Of a stretch of 18,757 nt of DNA, positions 16,050-18,757 are shown one piece after another. Every line of letters begins with the position of its first letter. The first letter of the stretch is position 1. The translations under genes and the position numbers were made by a program. The notes beneath the pieces were generated by a model. The model was given only the letters and a program-made list of their open reading frames with translations, ran no database searches and was not told where the DNA came from. Source of the stretch: Paludibacter sp. (GTDB lineage Bacteria > Bacteroidota > Bacteroidia > Bacteroidales > Paludibacteraceae); assembly GCA_028748945.1 (NCBI GenBank), contig JAQTOL010000011.1, positions 1 through 18,757 of the forward strand, written 5' to 3'.

Positions 16050-17654
16050 TTAATAATTGTTAGCTGTAGGTTTCAGTGCCCAGTGGTAAATCCGCATCCT
16101 CTTAGTGCCTGCCGGGTCATTTCTGGACCATTTAACCTTGATTTTAAACGAAGCCATACCGCTGGTGCCATCATCTTTAGTTACATTTACTACTCCGACA
16201 AGACCTCCAAGTCCATCCCATTTCTTTGTTAAAGGATCAGTTTCAGTTACACGGTCGTAATTCCAGGGAGTTGATAAACTTGCCTGAATTTCTGTTCCTA
16301 TCTGAATCCCGTTAAAATAGACAAATACATAAGGGTGCCCTGAACTTTGGAATCCCATGTATAAGTTGTATTCACCGGTAGGAACCTGTAATACCCGCAC
16401 GTGGTATTTTCCATCAATCGGATTAACGTATCTTTCTAATGGAGGAAACTCCACAGAAAATTCATCGTTTGAATTTTCATCTCCGGTTACCTGCAATACT
16501 ACATAGTTTGGTAGAATCGTTGGTTTTGGAGTTGCATCAGCCGTAAAAACAGAAGGGTTACCGGATATGCCAGTAAATGTGTATAAGTCATCAGTGCTGG
16601 GATACATTTTCTCGACATCCTGATATTCCCAGTATTCCACCAATGATTTAATACGGGTAATAATCACATTGTTCGGTATTTTTAATTTTGTGATATTGTA
16701 AACGATTCCGTTACTCATTGCTAATGGATTGGCAAGGTCCAATTGTTGTACTGTAGTTCGCCATTTACAATTATAAGCAGAACTTAAATCTGTTGCGCTA
16801 AAATCACTAATTTGACCATTGTAGAACATTGCCTGTTTTATCCATGTCCAAGCCAGTAAAGAGTCACTTAAAGCTACCGTCTTCCCCATACTTGTATAAG
16901 TGCTTTGCAGAGTCTGAAAACAGTCATTTATCACATTATTACTTGGTAAAAATATAGTGAATTGACTAAATTCAGAGTTGAATTTAACTGTTTCAAATAT
17001 GGTATTGTATACATAAAAGACGGAGTCGTAAACTGTATTCCCGGTTTTGTCAACACTTACTGGGATTGAGTTTGCTTTATCAAATCTTTCAACACTGTAT
17101 TTGAAAATAGTATCACGAATCATTGAATAATCATCACCCAGACTTTTAAGGTAATCATAGATGTTGACTCTGGATTTCATTAACGAGGAAATTTGATGGA
17201 TAACTCCATCTTTCAGACGTATTGATTTTATAACCTGCGATGAATTTGCAAAAACAGAATCACCTTTCACCGTAATTTGGAAATAAATACCGTTTAACGA
17301 CAGAATGCGAAGTCCGTCTTTCAGATCGGTACGCAGGAACGGCAAATAGTTCATGTGATACTTCATACGAAGCGTGTCTGTGTCAGTTATTCCTGAAACA
17401 TCCATTGCGGCGTTGTCGGCAACCCATATCGTTATTTGCTGGTCTTTGGAAAGCTCACTGTAAAGTCCTGTTTTTGTGAGCATTTCGGTGAATTTTGAAT
17501 ATTCAGGATGTGCACTCAGATATTCTACAATAGTCATATTCATATTCTCTTCAGTATTGGAAGAGCCTGAATAATATTCTGCCCATTTTTCGTTACACGA
17601 ACTTAACAAAATGATCGTACTGACTAATAAATAATATATTTTTTTCATTTTCAT
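16050..17654 (-). CDS. Fasciclin (FAS1) domain lipoprotein with C-terminal beta-sandwich
   Basis: A 534-residue lipoprotein: MKMKKIYYLLVSTIILLSSC is a signal II sequence with lipobox Cys20. Two FAS1-like units are visible. The first (about 38-165) has TIVEYLSAHPEYSKFTEML, ITIWVADNAAM and DGVIHQISSLM. The second (about 165-320) has FTIFLPSNNVI and SNGIVYNITKLK; these are the fasciclin H1/H2-like motifs, and the VxxHxI box is diverged to IHQI/VYNI. Residues about 350-534 form a beta-rich region (NYVVLQVTGDENSN, GEYNLYMGFQSSGHPYVFVY, ASFKIKVKWSRND, RMRIYHWALKP) like a jelly-roll ligand-binding module. FAS1 domains mediate adhesion or carbohydrate binding. The position directly before susC suggests a surface component of the same uptake system. 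An ATG two codons downstream is an equally possible start. Confidence 0.85.
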   Translation of the reverse strand: MKMKKIYYLLVSTIILLSSCNEKWAEYYSGSSNTEENMNMTIVEYLSAHPEYSKFTEMLTKTGLYSELSKDQQITIWVADNAAMDVSGITDTDTLRMKYHMNYLPFLRTDLKDGLRILSLNGIYFQITVKGDSVFANSSQVIKSIRLKDGVIHQISSLMKSRVNIYDYLKSLGDDYSMIRDTIFKYSVERFDKANSIPVSVDKTGNTVYDSVFYVYNTIFETVKFNSEFSQFTIFLPSNNVINDCFQTLQSTYTSMGKTVALSDSLLAWTWIKQAMFYNGQISDFSATDLSSAYNCKWRTTVQQLDLANPLAMSNGIVYNITKLKIPNNVIITRIKSLVEYWEYQDVEKMYPSTDDLYTFTGISGNPSVFTADATPKPTILPNYVVLQVTGDENSNDEFSVEFPPLERYVNPIDGKYHVRVLQVPTGEYNLYMGFQSSGHPYVFVYFNGIQIGTEIQASLSTPWNYDRVTETDPLTKKWDGLGGLVGVVNVTKDDGTSGMASFKIKVKWSRNDPAGTKRMRIYHWALKPTANNY

Positions 17655-17712
17655 TAAATTTTCATTTTAAAATTTTATCCGATAAAAATCTGATTTTTCT
17701 ATTAAAAATTTA

Positions 17713-18757
17713 TCAAGGTGTAAAGGTTAAACAATCAAGATAAGACACATAATTGTCTAATGCCAGAATTTTCACAGTGTGTTTAGTAGAAGTACTAAAT
17801 GTAATAGAACCAACTGCAGTCTTCAGGAATTGGCTTGTTGTAGTAGAGGCGCCCTGTGTAGCAATTGTAGCTCCAAAATAATTTCCATCAATTATAAACA
17901 TTATTTTACCAACCTTACCAATCGCTGTAGCCTGAAGGGGATTGTAATGTTCAATGGTTACATTATATGTACCGGCGATAATGGTCGGAGTAGTCATTTC
18001 TACTGAGCCATATATGCCAAGGTTCAACTCTAAATAGTCGTAGTTCAGTGCTTTGTATTTAACAGCATCGTTTTTGCTGGAAATTATATAATACAATCCG
18101 GGTTTTGTGTCTGGTACCGATATCCAATTGTAACAAGTAAAAATATCTTGTGTTAATTGATAAGTATATTCTGAGGATAATCCGGAAACTCTGTATTTTG
18201 GGAGCAAAGAAGACATAATTGAATAGTCGGTAAGTTCCCATTGAAGCGTGGTTGCTTTAGGTACATGTACCGGCATGACAGCATTTACTACATGCATGAC
18301 GCCATTTTTACAGTTTTGGTTTACAGCAAGAAATTGAACACCACTTTTAGTGGTTGAATTATAATCAACATACAGTACTTTGTTAACTTCCGATATGTTT
18401 AGTAATTGGTCGGTAGCCATTGTGCTGTAATTTTTGGAACGCTTCGTATCAGTCTGAGAAAAGCTTGCCAGTGAAGAATATGAAATCTGCTGCTTTAAAA
18501 GATGATACCCGACATACAGGTTTAGCTTGTTTGTCGATGCAGTATAATCGCTTCCTGCTTTCAATGAATCGACCAATGTGGCAAAATCATTAATGTTATT
18601 GGCTTTGTACACACTATCCGGTACCGCAAATAAAGTATAATGATATTTATAAACCACGTTGTTTATTATATCTGATATTGTATTTAGTTGGTTATTATAT
18701 CCGGTAGCTTCAACTACCTGTTTAAAAATACTAAAATTATCTGATTGCAATTTTCCC
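17713..18757 (-). CDS. Fasciclin (FAS1) domain protein, N-terminus outside window
   Basis: Partial gene: 348 codons are visible and the frame stays open to the window edge, with Gly-Lys-Leu in phase before the TTG-encoded residue at 18748-18750, so the true start lies beyond 18757. The visible part opens inside a FAS1 domain (FSIFKQVVEATGYNNQLN, YTLFAVPDSVYKANNINDFA, LNLYVGYHLLKQQI, NGVMHVVNAVMPV), covering the canonical F1/F2 fasciclin motifs. A shorter linker (residues about 165-225) follows. The C-terminal 120 residues look like a carbohydrate-binding jelly-roll (IIAGTYNVTIEHYNPLQA, VGKIMFIIDGNYFG, HTVKILALDNYVSYLDCLTF). It lies 58 bp upstream of the second FAS1 gene on the same strand, so it is likely in the same operon. 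The two FAS1 proteins share architecture but little direct identity. Confidence 0.85.
   Translation of the reverse strand, partial: GKLQSDNFSIFKQVVEATGYNNQLNTISDIINNVVYKYHYTLFAVPDSVYKANNINDFATLVDSLKAGSDYTASTNKLNLYVGYHLLKQQISYSSLASFSQTDTKRSKNYSTMATDQLLNISEVNKVLYVDYNSTTKSGVQFLAVNQNCKNGVMHVVNAVMPVHVPKATTLQWELTDYSIMSSLLPKYRVSGLSSEYTYQLTQDIFTCYNWISVPDTKPGLYYIISSKNDAVKYKALNYDYLELNLGIYGSVEMTTPTIIAGTYNVTIEHYNPLQATAIGKVGKIMFIIDGNYFGATIATQGASTTTSQFLKTAVGSITFSTSTKHTVKILALDNYVSYLDCLTFTP

Noticed and set aside
17684..17698. AAAAATC-T-GATTTTT hairpin between the two FAS1 genes
   Set aside because: 7-bp, almost pure A-T stem with a loop too small to close; unlikely to be a working terminator and common by chance in this spacer.

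Overview
The window comes from an AT-rich Bacteroidota chromosome, most likely a Bacteroidales-type or related anaerobe carrying the type IX secretion system (T9SS). Four things point there: a SusC/SusD pair, a PorT-family protein, a secreted protein with a T9SS-like C-terminal tail, and TAnnTTTG-type promoter boxes with few Shine-Dalgarno sequences. I cannot assign a genus; a Paludibacter-like environmental Bacteroidales is only a guess. I saw no tRNA, rRNA, CRISPR array, insertion sequence or integrase.

Left part (1-7.6 kb): single-gene units on alternating strands. A secreted endonuclease/exonuclease/phosphatase-fold protein (minus) diverges from a large secreted CotH-kinase protein with two lamin-tail domains and a T9SS-like tail (plus). 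This converges on a lipoprotein with an Ig-like domain and a right-handed beta-helix (minus). After a 305-bp divergent spacer comes a small conserved basic protein (plus). It converges on porT (minus) across a clear 13-bp-stem terminator.

Right part (7.7-18.76 kb): one minus-strand gene run that looks like a polysaccharide-utilization-type locus. In transcription order it holds a FAS1 (fasciclin) protein cut by the window edge, a second FAS1 lipoprotein, a SusC-type TonB-dependent transporter, a SusD-type lipoprotein and a 1126-residue DUF4450/six-hairpin glycosidase-like protein. FAS1-2, susC and susD are packed within 10-19 bp. A hairpin with a 12-bp outer stem and a T-rich 3' flank sits between susD and the DUF4450 gene.

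Working model (inference): the SusC/D pair imports a glycan-derived oligosaccharide. The two FAS1 proteins, each ending in a beta-sandwich-like region, would act as surface glycan-binding or adhesive lipoproteins, and the DUF4450 protein would be the carbohydrate-active enzyme. Neither substrate nor regulator can be read from the window; the operon promoter lies beyond the right edge. PorT belongs to the apparatus that could export the CotH protein, but nothing shows that the two genes are co-regulated.
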